A DNA stretch of 64,000 nt from Georhizobium profundi (GCF_003952725.1 NZ_CP032509.1:3310001-3374000), one strand, 5' to 3'. Shown: positions 32,144-41,986, counted from the stretch's first letter. Made by a program: numbers and translations. The notes: generated from the letters alone by a model not told the origin.

Positions 32144-34456
32144 TCAGCCAGACGCAGCATGACGGCCCGCCGCTCCGTCCAGATAGTAGTCGGCATAGTC
32201 GCCCATATATCGCTCTGCGCCACCGAAGGAGCCATATCGCGATAGCTTCGCCATGTCGGTCTTGTTCAAGATCGCGCCGAGTGTCTTGCCGGAGACCTGC
32301 GGCTCGTTTTCGAGCGTTGCCCGCAGCAAGGCGCGCGGTGTCGTGCCCCAAGCGGTCACCATGAGAAACGCGTCCGCGAGCGGCGCGAAGGCACGCGCAT
32401 CGACCACCGGCCCAAGGGGCGGAAGATCGACGATGATGTAGCGATAGCTGCCGCGGGCATCTTCGATCAGCGCGCGCATGGCTTTGCCGGAAATGAGATC
32501 GGCCGTATGCGAAAGCCTCTGGCGCGTGGTTGCCGGCAGGATGGCGAGCCCCGACTGGCGGCTGACAAGAAGCGCCTCGCGCCAGTCATGCCCGTTTAAG
32601 AGCACGTCGACCAAGGAGCTTTGCGGTTCGATCGCCAGACGCCGGGTCAGCCCCGGATTGCGCATGTCCGCATCAATCAGCAGCGTCGACTGACCCGATG
32701 CCGCAAGCATGGCAGCAAAGTTCGTAGCGACGGTCGTCTTGCCCTCGCGCGGAAGTACGGAGGCAAAGGCGATGACGCGGCTTGGTTTTTCCTGCAGCAC
32801 CACATCGGCGACCAGGCGCGCATTGCGCAGCGTCTCGGCAAAGAGCGACGACGGCGCGTTGACGGCGAGCTTGAGCAGCGCCGGACCGGGATCTTCATCC
32901 GCGGCAGCGGCATCGCCTTCGCTTCCATCCTTCGCAACCAGGGGCAGATAGCCCAGGAAGTCGATGCCCAGCGCCCGGCGAACATCATCGCCCGTGCGGA
33001 AGAAGCGCTCGCGGAACTCCTGAACCGCGCCGATCCCCGTACCTGAGAACATGCCGAGGACGAGCGCCAGCCCCAGCGTCAATGTCTTGCTCGGAGCCGA
33101 TGGCCGCGTCGGGTTGGAGGCTTCCGAGATGACGCGCGCCTTGGCGATAGGGAACGTCTGCTGCTGCGAGGCTTCCTCGTAGCGGGCGAGAAAAGTCTGG
33201 TAGAGGGTGCCGAGCGCCGATGATTGCTGCTCCAACTCACGCAGTTCGACCAGGGCCTCCCCCGCGACCGAGTTTTCACCCGTGCGCGCACCAACATTGT
33301 CCCGAAGCGATTGTTCGCGCGCCTGCGCAACCTCGTATTCGTTGCGGTAGCTCGCCGTAACCTGCTGCAGCTCCTGGTATATCTGCCGGCTGAGATCGGC
33401 CGACTGCCGCCGGAGTGTGACGGCCTGCGGATGGTCCTCGCCGAAGCGCTCAGAAATTTCGCTCTCGCGCTCGACCATGTTGAGGTAGCGGCTTTTCAGT
33501 TCGTTGAGCGATGCGCTGTTGGCAATGTCGGTGGGGATGACGGCGCTCAGCACCGCCTGCTCCGGACCTTCCTCGATGATCGCCTGAAAACGCTGATACC
33601 GCGCTCGCGCATTGGCGGTTTCGGCCTGCGCCAGGATCAGCTGCTCGTTGACTTCGGAGAGCTGCTGATCGGAGACGAGCTCGCCGCTCACAGCCGTGAG
33701 GTTGTTCTCGGCCCGGAACCGCTCTGCGCGCAACGATGCGGCGAGCCATTCGGTGCGCAGGTTCTCCAGCCGACTTTGCAGCCAGACAGTGGCCTGCTGG
33801 GTCGCATCGAAATTGGCGTTCAACTGATCGGCGAGATACTGGTTGGCATAGGCGCGCGCGATCGCCCCAGCAAGCGCGGCATCCTTGGCGCTGTAGCGCA
33901 CCTCGATGGCGAAGCTTCGCCCGACACGCTCGGCGACGAGGTTGGCCTGCAGGATTGCAGCCGCCCGGCCGATCTGTGCTGCTTCCGACAGTCCTGCGCC
34001 CTTCTCACCGCTCGATGTGAGCGACGAGATGGTCGAGCGGATCTGCGAACGCAGCCAGACCACCGGAGACATCGGTGGATCGAGGAACAGTTCGTTGCGA
34101 TGGAGGTCCAGCTCTGCAACGACCGAATGGGCGAGACGGGAGGAGCGGAGAATTTCGACTTCGCTCGACATCATCGTGTCGATCTGCATCGGTCCGGCCC
34201 CGTTACGCTCTTCCTGCGCATAACGCGTGAGATTTTCATCGAGCAGAATGCGCGTCGCGGCCGTATATGTCGAAGGCGTCATGAGGAGGTAGGCGATGCC
34301 GAGCGCCAGGCCGATCGCAGCCGCCACCGCCACGATCCGTGCGCGCCGCCACGCAATGTTGAGCAACCGGTCCAGATCGATGAACTGGTCCTTGTCCTCA
34401 GGCTGTTCGGGCGTCACGGCAAGGCGACGGTCCAGTGCGAAATTTCTCTGATGCAT
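32144..34456 (-). CDS. exoP: ExoP: polysaccharide co-polymerase / BY-type tyrosine kinase
   Basis: A 770-residue inner-membrane protein controlling exopolysaccharide chain length and export. TM1 lies at about 41-59, a periplasmic Wzz/coiled-coil region runs to about 430, and TM2 is near 445-465. The cytoplasmic kinase domain has Walker A SVLPREGKTTVATN, Walker A-prime LLIDADMRNPG and Walker B YIIVDLPPLGPV. The tail has a Tyr cluster (YGSFGGAERYMGDYADYYLD) for autophosphorylation. Walker A has Arg where many BY-kinases have Gly, but the GKT core is intact. It is the last gene of the exoK-L-A-M-O-N-P operon. Confidence 0.92.
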   Translation of the reverse strand: MHQRNFALDRRLAVTPEQPEDKDQFIDLDRLLNIAWRRARIVAVAAAIGLALGIAYLLMTPSTYTAATRILLDENLTRYAQEERNGAGPMQIDTMMSSEVEILRSSRLAHSVVAELDLHRNELFLDPPMSPVVWLRSQIRSTISSLTSSGEKGAGLSEAAQIGRAAAILQANLVAERVGRSFAIEVRYSAKDAALAGAIARAYANQYLADQLNANFDATQQATVWLQSRLENLRTEWLAASLRAERFRAENNLTAVSGELVSDQQLSEVNEQLILAQAETANARARYQRFQAIIEEGPEQAVLSAVIPTDIANSASLNELKSRYLNMVERESEISERFGEDHPQAVTLRRQSADLSRQIYQELQQVTASYRNEYEVAQAREQSLRDNVGARTGENSVAGEALVELRELEQQSSALGTLYQTFLARYEEASQQQTFPIAKARVISEASNPTRPSAPSKTLTLGLALVLGMFSGTGIGAVQEFRERFFRTGDDVRRALGIDFLGYLPLVAKDGSEGDAAAADEDPGPALLKLAVNAPSSLFAETLRNARLVADVVLQEKPSRVIAFASVLPREGKTTVATNFAAMLAASGQSTLLIDADMRNPGLTRRLAIEPQSSLVDVLLNGHDWREALLVSRQSGLAILPATTRQRLSHTADLISGKAMRALIEDARGSYRYIIVDLPPLGPVVDARAFAPLADAFLMVTAWGTTPRALLRATLENEPQVSGKTLGAILNKTDMAKLSRYGSFGGAERYMGDYADYYLDGAAGRHAASG

Positions 34457-34498
34457 CTGTCGAGACGCTTGGCAGCGCCACCTCTTCGGAGGGGTTGG

Positions 34499-34526
34499 CC
34501 CTGCTCGGTCGATGGACCGGACAGGG
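34499..34526 (-). other. Imperfect hairpin between exoN and exoP
   Basis: CCCTG..CGGTC and GACCG..CAGGG form two 5-bp helices separated by a 2x2 internal loop, capped by GATG. It lies in the 87-base gap between the exoN stop and the exoP start. It could lower read-through into exoP or stabilise upstream mRNA. The evidence is limited to the pairing. Confidence 0.35.
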
Positions 34527-34543
34527 TGATGGCCGAGAACCGA

Positions 34544-35449
34544 TCAAGCAGACAGCTTGACCGCCCCGCTCGATCGCGCTTGCGCCACGAGATCGGAGAT
34601 CGGGCCGAGCACGCGGTCGCGGATGTCTGGACGCATCAGCGCGAAGGCGACATTGGCCTCGATGAAGCCCTCCTTCGACCCGGTGTCGAACATGCGCCCG
34701 GCGAATGGTGCGGCGTAGAAGCTCTGGTATTCGGACAGGCGCAGCATGGCGTCGGTGAGCTGGATTTCGTCGCCTGCTCCACGCGCCTGCGTTTCCAGAA
34801 TGCCGAAGATTTCCGGCTGCAGAATGTAGCGACCGTTGATGTAGTGGTTGGAAGGCGCATCCTTCGGTTCGGGCTTTTCCACCATCTCCGTGATGGCGAA
34901 ACCTTCGCCCACCGGCTCTCCCTTGCCGACGATGCCGTAGCTCTTGGTCTGGGTCGGGTCGCACTGCTCGACGGTGACGACATTGCCGCCCGACTGCTCG
35001 TAGAGGTCCATCGCAACAGACAGGCAGCCGCGCTCGCCATAGGACACCATGTCGGGCAGAAGCAGCGCGAAGGGTTCGTTGCCGATGATGTCGCGGGCGC
35101 ACCAGACAGCGTGGCCAAGCCCGTGCGGTGCCTGCTGGCGGGTGAAGCTCACCGTGCCAGCCTTGGGCTGGATGCCGCGAACGGCTTCAAGCTGCGCCGT
35201 CTTGCCGGCGCGCTCGAGCGTTTCGATCAGCTCCGGCTGGATATCGAAATGGTCCTCGATCACGTGCTTGTTGCGCCCGGTCACAAACACGATGTGCTCG
35301 ATACCCGCAGCGTGCGCCTCATCGACGGCATATTGCACCACCGGCCGATCGACGACGGTGAGCATTTCCTTCGGCATCGCCTTGGTGGCGGGCAGGAACC
35401 GGGTTCCGAGCCCGGCGACGGGGATTACGGCTTTTCTGACTTTGGTCAT
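34544..35449 (-). CDS. exoN: ExoN: UTP-glucose-1-phosphate uridylyltransferase
   Basis: A 301-residue enzyme that makes UDP-glucose from UTP and glucose-1-phosphate. The nucleotide-binding signature [24 protein letters not shown] is at residues 7-30, and VEKP (about 175) and GRYIL (about 190) match GalU/ExoN. It supplies donor sugar for the glucosyltransferases of this cluster and for cellulose synthase downstream. The ATG at 35449 begins the typical [10 protein letters not shown] start; the frame continues upstream with unrelated sequence. It lies 58 bases after exoO. Confidence 0.92.
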   Translation of the reverse strand: MTKVRKAVIPVAGLGTRFLPATKAMPKEMLTVVDRPVVQYAVDEAHAAGIEHIVFVTGRNKHVIEDHFDIQPELIETLERAGKTAQLEAVRGIQPKAGTVSFTRQQAPHGLGHAVWCARDIIGNEPFALLLPDMVSYGERGCLSVAMDLYEQSGGNVVTVEQCDPTQTKSYGIVGKGEPVGEGFAITEMVEKPEPKDAPSNHYINGRYILQPEIFGILETQARGAGDEIQLTDAMLRLSEYQSFYAAPFAGRMFDTGSKEGFIEANVAFALMRPDIRDRVLGPISDLVAQARSSGAVKLSA

Positions 35450-35507
35450 CGGCTGTCCATTTCCGTTTGGTCTTGAGCGCCCCCAGCCCTCCAAAATCTG
35501 CAGGTTG

Positions 35508-36458
35508 TCAGCGGCTCTCCAAAAGCCGCCCTTTTGGTAGGAGGCGCCGTACACGCGCCATGATCGGCATTTTGAGATGCAGTACGGCGCGCGGGTCATG
35601 GAGCGCGGTGCGCAGCGCCCGCATCGGTGCCTTGGCCTTGATGTCGTCGACGAGGCGCAGAAAGGATGCAGCCTCCTCAAGGCTGCGCTTGCGCCGCGCC
35701 TGGGCTTGCCTCGCCCGGTCGTCCAGGTGGTGGTTTGCCACGAAGACCTCGTCGGCGCGGAGCATGGCTGCCACGTGCCGCTGTTCCAGAACGCGCGAAA
35801 TCGAGCCATCACGGATGTGGTAGACATAGCCTGGCTGCGGCTCGACGACGCAAAGGGCGCCTGCTGCGAGCGCGGAAGCGATCAGGATGTAATCCTCGCC
35901 GATGCGCAGGCTGATGTCGTAGCTAAGCCCGTGTGTCTCAACGAAATCACGGCGCAGCATCGGCTTCATGTAACCCAGCGAATAGCCCCGATCGAACATC
36001 CGGTTGCCGGCAATGAAGGCCGCCAGATCAAGCTTGCCGAGTTTGCCAAGCGAGTCCGGCGGGAACATCAGCGTGCCCCTCGGCGCCGCATCACCCGCAA
36101 TCTCGATATTGTCGACGACGATGTCGGCCTGCTCGCGGTCGGCGCGGGCAACGAGCCGCGCCATGCGCTCGGGGTGCATCGTGTCGTCGGAATCCAGTAC
36201 GGCGACGTAGCGACCGGTCGCGGCATCGAGACCGGCATTTCTGGCTGCCCCTGGCCCGCCATTCTCGGCAAGCCGGATGAGATGCACCCGCTCATCGTCG
36301 ATCCGCGACACGCTATCGGGCGTGTCATCGACGGAGGCGTCGTCCACCACGATGACTTCGACCTTTACGCCGTCCTGCTTGAGCGCCGTGCGAACAGCGC
36401 GCGCGACCGTGTCTTCTGCGTTATAGGCGGCGATGATGATGCTGACATCAGGCTGCAT
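35508..36458 (-). CDS. exoO: ExoO: glycosyltransferase family 2
   Basis: A 316-residue cytoplasmic glycosyltransferase. The GT-A fold begins [18 protein letters not shown] (5-22), with [10 protein letters not shown] near 38-47 and the metal-binding DSDD near 92-95. By order in the exo cluster it corresponds to ExoO, which in Sinorhizobium adds the fifth sugar (a beta-1,6-glucose) to the lipid-linked succinoglycan repeat. The start at 36458 lies inside the end of exoM (11-base overlap). It resembles ExoU at 44037 in length and layout, as expected for two beta-1,6-glucosyltransferases. Confidence 0.85.
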   Translation of the reverse strand: MQPDVSIIIAAYNAEDTVARAVRTALKQDGVKVEVIVVDDASVDDTPDSVSRIDDERVHLIRLAENGGPGAARNAGLDAATGRYVAVLDSDDTMHPERMARLVARADREQADIVVDNIEIAGDAAPRGTLMFPPDSLGKLGKLDLAAFIAGNRMFDRGYSLGYMKPMLRRDFVETHGLSYDISLRIGEDYILIASALAAGALCVVEPQPGYVYHIRDGSISRVLEQRHVAAMLRADEVFVANHHLDDRARQAQARRKRSLEEAASFLRLVDDIKAKAPMRALRTALHDPRAVLHLKMPIMARVRRLLPKGRLLESR

Positions 36459-37365
36459 GGCTTTGCCCGCCTTCGCCGTAGAGCACGATTTCGCGAACGC
36501 CGATGAGGCCGCTGACGACCCCGGCATGCATCACTCCGCGCAGGGCCTGCCTGTTTCGCCTGACGGGCGAAAGGACGAACAGGGCTGCTGCAGCCACACA
36601 GAACGCGACTTTTGCGCCGGCTATCGCGACCTGCTTGATCTTTAGCAACTGCTGCGATGTTGCGAGAAGCCGGCCATGGGTCTGGCCCGTGCGGAACTTC
36701 CGCTTCGCCAGCCAGGACAACCTTGCCCGTTCGGCCGGTACCGGTTCGCTGGCTTGGGCATTAGGCGCGAAGGCAAGCGTTCCGCCGGATTGCCGCATCT
36801 GGGTGAAGAATTGCGTGTCCTCGCCGCCTGTGCGCCCGAGTGCGAGATCGAAGCGGCGGCCGGCAAGCGGCGGCGCCGTTCGGCGCATCAGCACGTTGCA
36901 GGTATAGCCGGTGCGCAATTCCCCACGCACGAAGACCGGCAGTGTGGAATGGAAATCCCCACGCCGCATCCAACCGGGCGCCCCGTCGGCATACATAGCC
37001 TCGACCGGGCCGAGGACCGCATCCGCGCCACTGTTCTGCATCTCCTGCAGGAGCGCTGTCAGCCATTGCGGCGATGCCGTGCAATCGTCGTCGATAAAGG
37101 CGATCAAGTCGGCTACCGCAGCATCGAGGCAGGCATTGCGGGCGGTCGAGATATTGGATGCCGGGCAATGCAGGTAGCGGATCGGGAAGGGATGAGCTTC
37201 ACCGATACGCTTGACCAGCGGCGCAGCGCTCGGCGTTACGTCATTGTCCGCAACGATAATCCTGAGTGTCGTGCCGGCCGGCAAGCTCAATGCCGCGAGC
37301 GACGACAGCGTGTCGGCCAGCTGCGGCCGGCGATAGGTACAGACGCAGATGTCGACGCTGGTCAT
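36448..37365 (-). CDS. exoM: ExoM: glycosyltransferase family 2
   Basis: A 305-residue GT-A enzyme starting VDICVCTYRRPQLADTLSSL (4-23), with ADND near 38 and the metal-binding DDD at about 93-95 (IAFIDDDCTAS). A hydrophobic segment near 250-270 may hold it to the membrane. ExoM of Sinorhizobium adds the fourth sugar (beta-1,4-glucose) of the succinoglycan repeat. It overlaps exoA by four bases and exoO by 11 bases, indicating strong translational coupling. Confidence 0.87.
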   Translation of the reverse strand: MTSVDICVCTYRRPQLADTLSSLAALSLPAGTTLRIIVADNDVTPSAAPLVKRIGEAHPFPIRYLHCPASNISTARNACLDAAVADLIAFIDDDCTASPQWLTALLQEMQNSGADAVLGPVEAMYADGAPGWMRRGDFHSTLPVFVRGELRTGYTCNVLMRRTAPPLAGRRFDLALGRTGGEDTQFFTQMRQSGGTLAFAPNAQASEPVPAERARLSWLAKRKFRTGQTHGRLLATSQQLLKIKQVAIAGAKVAFCVAAAALFVLSPVRRNRQALRGVMHAGVVSGLIGVREIVLYGEGGQSHAA

Positions 37366-38390
37366 CGTGCCAATCCCTCCGCCGCCGGATGGGTCGAGGC
37401 TTTTTGCGAGCGACCGATCCCCGCCAGCTGCAGCCAGAAGCCGATGGACCAGGCCAGATGCATGACCATGGCCGAGAGGGCTGCAAGGGGGCCGAGCGAC
37501 GTGCGCTCGCGCACGGCGATCAAGATCCCATAGGCGAGGCAGGCACCGATCCAGGCCAATGCGGGCAGGACGGCAAGCGCGTGAATGACGGCGAGAGCCG
37601 TGCCGGCAACGGCGGGCAGCACCATCATCGGGATCATCTGGCGCTGCTTCGGCACAGCGCGGTGTTTCAGGAGGTTCTTTGCCCGTCCGCGGCCATAACC
37701 GAGATACTGCCTGAAGAGCGGCAAAACGCTGGCGCGTGGATAGTAGGTCATGATCGTCCGGTCGGTCATCCAGATGCGGTAGCCCGCCTGCCGCAGGCGA
37801 TAGTCGAGTTCGGCGTCCTCGTTGTGGCTGAAGCTTTCGTCATAGCCGCCGACGGCGCGAAAGGCGGAGATCCGCATCAGCGCATGGTGGCCATGGTCGG
37901 TCCAGTGACCGGCTACCCCTTCGCGATGCTTGGAACCGCCATTGCCGAGCGGCGAATTCTGAGCGATCGCGGTCGCCTTCTGAAAAGGCCCCTCGCCCTT
38001 GGTCATCATCGAGACCGTGACCGCATCGGCACCGGTCGCGACGAAGTCCTCGATGAGGCGGTCGCAATAGTCCTGCGGATAATCGCCATGGGCATCGATG
38101 CGGATAACGCAATCGAATGCATCGCCGAACTGGGCGACCGCGAGGTTGACGGCTGCAGCCTGCAGCTTGCGCCGATTGGCGAGCAGCCTTACGCGCGGCT
38201 CGGCTGCCGCGAAAGCGCGGACGATCTCGCAGGTGGAATCGTGGCTTCCGCCGTCTGCAACCACGATCGTCAAGTCCAGCCGCTCGGCCGAGGGCATCAA
38301 CCGCTCAAGGAGAGCGCCGATATGCGCCTCTTCGTTCAGCGTCGGGATCACGACGAAGCATCTTGGCATAGCAAGCATCGTATCGCTCAT
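37362..38390 (-). CDS. exoA: ExoA: glycosyltransferase family 2, first glucose addition
   Basis: A 342-residue enzyme with CFVVIPTLNEEAHIGALLERL near 11-31, DGGSHDST near 47 and the DAHGDYP metal site near 102-108. C-terminal membrane helices lie near 255-320. ExoA adds the first glucose (beta-1,3) to the galactose on the lipid carrier. Overlaps of four bases with exoL and exoM tie it into the operon. Two internal Met (residues 5 and 8) are alternative starts; the ATG overlapping the exoL stop is preferred. Confidence 0.87.
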   Translation of the reverse strand: MSDTMLAMPRCFVVIPTLNEEAHIGALLERLMPSAERLDLTIVVADGGSHDSTCEIVRAFAAAEPRVRLLANRRKLQAAAVNLAVAQFGDAFDCVIRIDAHGDYPQDYCDRLIEDFVATGADAVTVSMMTKGEGPFQKATAIAQNSPLGNGGSKHREGVAGHWTDHGHHALMRISAFRAVGGYDESFSHNEDAELDYRLRQAGYRIWMTDRTIMTYYPRASVLPLFRQYLGYGRGRAKNLLKHRAVPKQRQMIPMMVLPAVAGTALAVIHALAVLPALAWIGACLAYGILIAVRERTSLGPLAALSAMVMHLAWSIGFWLQLAGIGRSQKASTHPAAEGLAR

Positions 38391-39544
38391 GCGGCGGCCT
38401 CCATAGGCTGGCTTGGTGCAAGCGCTGCGAGCCGCTGTACGAGCGCCCGGCAGTCTTCGACGCCATAGGTCCAGGTCGATGCATCGAGCGCCTGCTGGCG
38501 CGCGCTGAGACGCTGGAGCTCTTCCTTTGTTAGATCCGAAAGCCTCGCGACGAGATCATCGGCCGAGCCTTCGTCGAGCACGATGCCGATATTTCGCGCC
38601 TGCAGGAAACGCGCAGTCTCCGTGTTGGCGCGCGCGATCGGCACGACGCCATGAGCACCGCTTTCGTAGAGCCGGTTCGGCAGCAGCCATTCGGAGTTCT
38701 GGCCTGCCTCGAAGAAGTCGATCGCCCAGCAGAAATCAACCGCCACATAATGGCTCGGCAGGTCTTCCGGCTCGTAAGCACCCTCGAAGCGCAGATGGGG
38801 CGCATCACGGACCTGCGCATCGAAATCCGGAATTTCGCGGTAGGCCGGGCGGCCGCGCATGACCACCTCGATCGCGCCGTCCATGCGGCTGGCCACGTCC
38901 TTGAGGATGGCGAGCGAACGACTGCAACGCAGCGCTCCGAACCAGCCGATGACCCAGGGGCGCTCGAAACGCGGGCCGAGCTGCGGCACTCCACGCTCTC
39001 CTTCAAGCGCCAGCACCTTGTTCTCCACCAGTTCGACGGGTGCGCTCACCTGGCCATAGGGCTCGAAATATTCGCGCAGAAATGCGGGAGAGCTCGTCAT
39101 CAGCAGCGCGGCATCTGCGGCGAGCCTGCGCTCGACAGTCCGAAGCGTCGAGGAAACGGCGCCGCTGCCGAGCAGCAGACGGTGAATGTCGAGCGATTCA
39201 TACACAATTGCCGGGGGCGACCGGTAAAGGCCAGCGACGCGATGCGCGAGCGCCAGCATTTCGAGGTTGCGTGCGATGATGATGTCAGGCGCCGCCAAGC
39301 CCGCCAGTGCCTGCTTAAGGCCCAGCGCTGCACGGGCCACTGCAGCAATTCTCTGGGCAAATTGACCGTCGCGGGTCATGCCGAGGTCGATCGGCGCACC
39401 GGCACCGAGCCTTGCCGGAGCCTGTCGCCCTTCCCGCCTGAACCCCGCAACGCGCACCGTTGCGCCACCGGCCGACAGCATCGTCACGCGCTTGGCGACG
39501 GCCGGGTCTGTCACATCATGAACGAGATAAAGAATGGCCGGCAT
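38387..39544 (-). CDS. exoL: ExoL: glycosyltransferase
   Basis: A 385-residue GT-B-like glycosyltransferase of the GT4 group. The N-terminal half has AILYLVHDVTDPAVAKRV (3-20) and NLEMLALAHRV near 93-103. The C-terminal half has WVIGWFGALRCSRSL near 197-211 and PNRLYESGAHGVVPI near 288-302, the nucleotide-sugar-binding part. ExoL adds the third sugar (beta-1,4-glucose) to the succinoglycan repeat. The ATG at 39544 is used because it follows exoK by eight bases and starts the Rossmann strand. Its stop overlaps exoA by four bases. Confidence 0.87.
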   Translation of the reverse strand: MPAILYLVHDVTDPAVAKRVTMLSAGGATVRVAGFRREGRQAPARLGAGAPIDLGMTRDGQFAQRIAAVARAALGLKQALAGLAAPDIIIARNLEMLALAHRVAGLYRSPPAIVYESLDIHRLLLGSGAVSSTLRTVERRLAADAALLMTSSPAFLREYFEPYGQVSAPVELVENKVLALEGERGVPQLGPRFERPWVIGWFGALRCSRSLAILKDVASRMDGAIEVVMRGRPAYREIPDFDAQVRDAPHLRFEGAYEPEDLPSHYVAVDFCWAIDFFEAGQNSEWLLPNRLYESGAHGVVPIARANTETARFLQARNIGIVLDEGSADDLVARLSDLTKEELQRLSARQQALDASTWTYGVEDCRALVQRLAALAPSQPMEAAA

Positions 39545-39552
39545 GGCGCACC

Positions 39553-40353
39553 TCAATCCATCATGCAGACGAGAGATTCGGGATACTGGCACTCTTCGCC
39601 GAGCGCGGTGAACGACACGCGGTCGATTTCCGCGACCCGAGGCGCGTCACTGTCTTCGAAAGCGCCCATCCAGGATGTGAGCGTGTCAGAACCCCAGACG
39701 CTCATATAGATCTTGGCAGGATGGCTCGGCAGCTTCGCGGGATCGGTTTCCTCGTGCACGAGGTCGCCGTTCACATACCAAGTGATGCGGTCTTCTTCCC
39801 AGACAAAGGCATAGTCGTTGAAGTCGCTTGCTGCGCCGCCCTCGACCGGCACGAGCTTCTCGGCGCCGACATTCTGGCCATCGACATATTGATTGACCTG
39901 AACGCGCGACGGATCCTTGCCGAGGATCTCGAAGTCGATCTCGTCATGCGGCTGATTGTGGACCGGGCCGATATAGGTGAAGAAGCCCGTGTTGAGGCCG
40001 GAGCCTTCCACCGCCTTCATGCGCACTTCGTAGGTGCCGTGATGAAAGCGGGCATGGGTCTGGGCTTCCGCACAGACATGGTCCCGCTCGCCGAGCGTGC
40101 GTCGCTCGAACGCCAGCTTCAGACGCCCGTCCGCTACGCTGACCTGATCCCTCGACCACGTGCAGTTCTGGTGAGCACCATTGTTCCAGCCATCGGAAAT
40201 GTACCAGCGGGCAGGATGAAGACGATCGGCGAAATTCTCGACGAAGGATTGATTGCGTTGGATTTCCTGCGCCTCGGCCGGCACCACGGCGAAGACCAGC
40301 AAGGTAGGCAAAATGAGCTTGCAGCCATTGGCTGCCGACAGGGACGAACGCAT
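39553..40353 (-). CDS. exoK: ExoK: secreted GH16 endo-beta-1,3-1,4-glycanase
   Basis: A 266-residue secreted hydrolase with a signal peptide (1-29, cleavage after AEAQ) and a GH16 domain. The catalytic motif is at 137-142, Asp-Glu-Ile-Asp-Phe-Glu, with nucleophile Glu138 and acid/base Glu142. ExoK cuts nascent succinoglycan into shorter chains. The ATG at 40353 has GGAG nine bases upstream; the earlier GTG is unlikely. It heads the leftward operon exoK-L-A-M-O-N-P. In Sinorhizobium exoH precedes exoK in this operon; here no exoH is found. Confidence 0.92.
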   Translation of the reverse strand: MRSSLSAANGCKLILPTLLVFAVVPAEAQEIQRNQSFVENFADRLHPARWYISDGWNNGAHQNCTWSRDQVSVADGRLKLAFERRTLGERDHVCAEAQTHARFHHGTYEVRMKAVEGSGLNTGFFTYIGPVHNQPHDEIDFEILGKDPSRVQVNQYVDGQNVGAEKLVPVEGGAASDFNDYAFVWEEDRITWYVNGDLVHEETDPAKLPSHPAKIYMSVWGSDTLTSWMGAFEDSDAPRVAEIDRVSFTALGEECQYPESLVCMMD

Positions 40354-40519
40354 GTTACACCACTCCAACTTTGGCCCGCCTCGCCCCGGACCGCACCACG
40401 ACCTCCCTTCGGCAATTCTTATTCGAGTTTGCGGTGCACAATGTGACTTGGCGAGCGAAACGCGTCTGTTGGCGATAACGATTTGTGAGCAGGCGTTATC
40501 CGGTCCGGCCGTGACAGGG

Positions 40520-41986
40520 TCACGCTTTTGCGAGACGAGACCTGCGAATGCTTTGAACGAGGTCTTTGAGGAGCGTCCACTCCAGAGGCACGATCATCAC
40601 GGCGTAGAGCACGGCGCCGAATAGCCCCGCCACTGCGAGTTGCATGATTGGTCCGCCAATCGCGTCGCCGCTCATTTCCAGCATCACCTTGGTCGCCAAG
40701 GCCATGGCGAAGGCGATGATCATGGGGCGGCAGAGGATCAGGAAGCTGCGCCAGAACGGGCGACCGTCGGCCCTGAACACCGCATAGCTGTAGAAGAACA
40801 GCGTCAGCCCGTTGGCGATGCAGAGCCAGACCATGGCCGTGACGAGGCCGCCGCTGACCGCGCCATAGGCAACCGCAGCGGTGACGATGCCAGCGCGCGC
40901 GACCGCTACCCACCACAGGACGCCGCTGCGGCCGATGCCCTTGAGATAGGGAATGAACGTGCTGCATGGCGCGAGGATGCCTTTGGAAAGCGCAAGCAGG
41001 CCGAGCACCGGCCAGGCCCAAGCCCATCGCTCGCCGAAGATCACCAGCATGGCCGGTTCCGCCACGGCCCATAGGCCGAACATCATCGGCGCGAGAATGA
41101 GCGAGCAGACCTGCGTCGAAAGGAAAAGGGCGCGCCAGCGCCGCTCGCGGTCTTCGGCCATATGACTGAAGGTCGGGAACAGCACCCCCATCAGGGCCGC
41201 GAGCACCACCTGGTTCGGGATGCTGGAGAACCGGTTGGCGGCCGAATAGGCGCCGGCGTCGGCAATGCCGAGGATCCGGGATATGACGATGAGCGGCGAT
41301 TGGAAGGTGATGAAGTTGAAGACCTCCGATCCCATCAGCCCGGCGCTGAAGCGGCCGAGCGACAGGACGCGGGCGAAAGAGAAAGCCAAGCGCGGCCGGT
41401 AGCCGGTGGCCATGAACAATCCGAGAAGACGCAGCGTCGCGGAGATGAAGAGCTGCGCGACGAGCGCCCAGAGCCCGAACCCGACCAGCGCGAGCACGAC
41501 GGCACCGATCGCACCGGCCGACTCCGAGAGCACGCTCCAGAACGCGTCACGGTCGAACGCCATGCGCCGGGCAAGCAGAGCGTAGGCGACATCGCCACAC
41601 AGCTGGATGGGGATCAGGAAGGCGAGAACCTGCAGCACCATACCGCCGCCGGGTGCTCCCATCAGCGCCGAAAGCTCCTCGGCAAAAACATAGAGGGCAG
41701 CAGCCATCACGATGGCGATGACGAGATTGGTCCAGAAGACCGAATGGATGGTCTCCTCGTCCTCCGTCCGTTCGACGATGAGTGCTGCAGCGAGCCCTGC
41801 CCCGCCGACCATCGTCAAAAACAGCACGACGGTCTGGGCCACGGCGACGATACCGAACTCCTCCGGCGACAGCAGCCGGGCCAGGATCGGAACCGTGACA
41901 AACTTCAGCCCGAATGTGCTCGTCTTTGACAGGACGCTCCAACCGACATTGTTCGTGACAGTCTTCAACGAGATGGCGGGAGGCAT
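40520..41986 (-). CDS. exoT: ExoT: Wzx-type polysaccharide flippase
   Basis: A 488-residue integral membrane protein with 12-14 helices and the MOP-superfamily start VGWSVLSKTSTFGLKFVTVPILARLLSPEEFGIVAVAQTV near residues 14-53. It should move the lipid-linked repeat unit across the inner membrane before ExoQ polymerises it. I start it at 41986 (MPPAISLKTVTNN); the longer frame from 42055 has an Arg/Lys-rich extension and runs into the exoW promoter. It is divergent from exoW with a 107-base gap and separated from exoK by 166 bases, where exoH and exoI are missing. Confidence 0.88.
   Translation of the reverse strand: MPPAISLKTVTNNVGWSVLSKTSTFGLKFVTVPILARLLSPEEFGIVAVAQTVVLFLTMVGGAGLAAALIVERTEDEETIHSVFWTNLVIAIVMAAALYVFAEELSALMGAPGGGMVLQVLAFLIPIQLCGDVAYALLARRMAFDRDAFWSVLSESAGAIGAVVLALVGFGLWALVAQLFISATLRLLGLFMATGYRPRLAFSFARVLSLGRFSAGLMGSEVFNFITFQSPLIVISRILGIADAGAYSAANRFSSIPNQVVLAALMGVLFPTFSHMAEDRERRWRALFLSTQVCSLILAPMMFGLWAVAEPAMLVIFGERWAWAWPVLGLLALSKGILAPCSTFIPYLKGIGRSGVLWWVAVARAGIVTAAVAYGAVSGGLVTAMVWLCIANGLTLFFYSYAVFRADGRPFWRSFLILCRPMIIAFAMALATKVMLEMSGDAIGGPIMQLAVAGLFGAVLYAVMIVPLEWTLLKDLVQSIRRSRLAKA

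Noticed and set aside
32700..32800. Arg in place of Gly in the ExoP Walker A motif as a sign of an inactive kinase.
   Set aside because: The Gly-Lys-Thr core, both other Walker motifs and the Tyr cluster are intact, and this position varies among BY-kinases.
33224..35476. A 750-residue plus-strand frame opposite exoP and exoN.
   Set aside because: It is fully antisense to two confident genes, and its composition is that of a mirrored coding frame.
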